Shown: piece after piece, positions 63,790 to 64,000 of the stretch | Layout of the letters: each line of letters begins with the position of its first letter | How positions within the stretch are numbered: position 1 is the first letter of the stretch | Source: Lysinibacillus sp. | GTDB lineage: Bacteria; Bacillota; Bacilli; Bacillales_A; Planococcaceae | DNA length: 64,000 nt | Assembly (NCBI GenBank): GCA_031181585.1 | Contig: JAPSKP010000001.1 | Location: 112,939-176,938 of the forward strand | Direction of reading: 5' to 3' | Notes under the pieces: generated by a model | The model's database searches: none | Told to the model about the DNA's origin: nothing | What the model saw: the letters and a program-made list of their open reading frames with translations, nothing else | Program-made: the position numbers and the translations under genes

Positions 63790-64000
63790 TATTTGTTCAG
63801 CTGTTCTAAAAAGGCTTTTTGCAATCCATCATCCAAATACTTCTTATCTGCAATTTCCGTCAGTAACTGCCGTTTTTCTACTTCGCCAACCCGTAAGGAC
63901 AAAATCTTTTCCCGGGAAATTTTCACAAAGCTAATATACGATTCATATGATTCGTCAAACTGCGACATGATTTCATCCCGGATGTTTTTGGCAAGGATTG
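63789..64000 (-). CDS. 3' end of an unidentified gene
   Basis: The last 70 codons of a minus-strand gene whose start lies beyond the window. The product ends ...IRDEIMSQFDESYESYISF...VGEVEKRQLLTEIADKKYLDD...AFLEQLNK, charged and helical. Codon use and the terminator at the stop support real coding. The family was not recognised. Confidence 0.7.
   Translation of the reverse strand, partial: ILAKNIRDEIMSQFDESYESYISFVKISREKILSLRVGEVEKRQLLTEIADKKYLDDGLQKAFLEQLNK

Overview
The window is a 64 kb stretch of a low-GC, spore-forming Firmicute chromosome. Gene content and order closely follow the Bacillus subtilis ytxK-tpx ... rpsD-tyrS-acsA-acuABC-ccpA-aroA-ytxGH-murC-sftA-ytpRQ ... pepV-ytzE-murJ-ytfP segment. 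The differences from B. subtilis (genes missing between tpx and yteJ and between nifZ and ezrA, argCJBD placed beside acs, an orphan holin/endolysin pair) and the protein sequences point to a Planococcaceae-type genus such as Solibacillus or Lysinibacillus. That genus assignment is inference. An alpha/beta SASP gene with a sigma-G-like promoter supports endospore formation. No tRNA, rRNA, CRISPR array or intact insertion sequence was seen.

Layout. 0.3-8.6 kb (mostly minus strand): ytxK, thiol peroxidase, yteJ-sppA, the acyl-CoA synthetase mbcS, a SASP gene, and thiI-nifZ for tRNA 4-thiouridine. 8.7-14.9 kb: ezrA, histidinol phosphatase hisJ with a free-Met-sulfoxide reductase, the diguanylate cyclase dgcP, and rpsD behind a long leader. 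14.9-20.3 kb is the accessory-looking part: a TrmB-type regulator divergent from a TSUP transporter, a holin-endolysin pair, an empty 0.55 kb, a Yip1-type membrane protein and a membrane-tethered PstS-like protein. 20.3-29.5 kb: tyrS with a tyrosine T-box, a class A PBP, and argCJBD.

29.7-37.1 kb: acetate/carbon control (acsA divergent from acuABC, a universal stress protein, ccpA, aroA). 37.2-45.5 kb: an FtsA-like ATPase with a five-repeat C-terminal region, ytxH/ytxG, murC, and the DNA translocase sftA. 45.6-60.7 kb: ytpR-ytpQ, a lipoprotein, a DUF84 NTPase, ytoP, ytzB, ytnP, trmB, a diacylglycerol-kinase-like gene with a NERD-like gene, dat-pepV, ytzE, rsuA-like, murJ and ytfP. 60.9-64 kb: an ECF sigma/anti-sigma pair with its own ECF-type promoter, a CoxG-like SRPBCC protein, a 56-residue CxxC zinc-ribbon protein, and the 3' end of an unidentified gene.

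Themes. Several genes serve the envelope and division (EzrA, FtsA-like, MurC, MurJ, SftA, class A PBP, Dat, endolysin). Another set handles acetyl-CoA control (AcsA, AcuA, AcuC, CcpA). Good promoters lie inside the longest possible reading frames of ccpA and the Yip1 gene, so internal TTG codons are the likely starts there. The most unusual items are the FtsA-like protein with tandem repeats, palindromes overlapping the mbcS and TSUP promoters, and the orphan holin/endolysin module.
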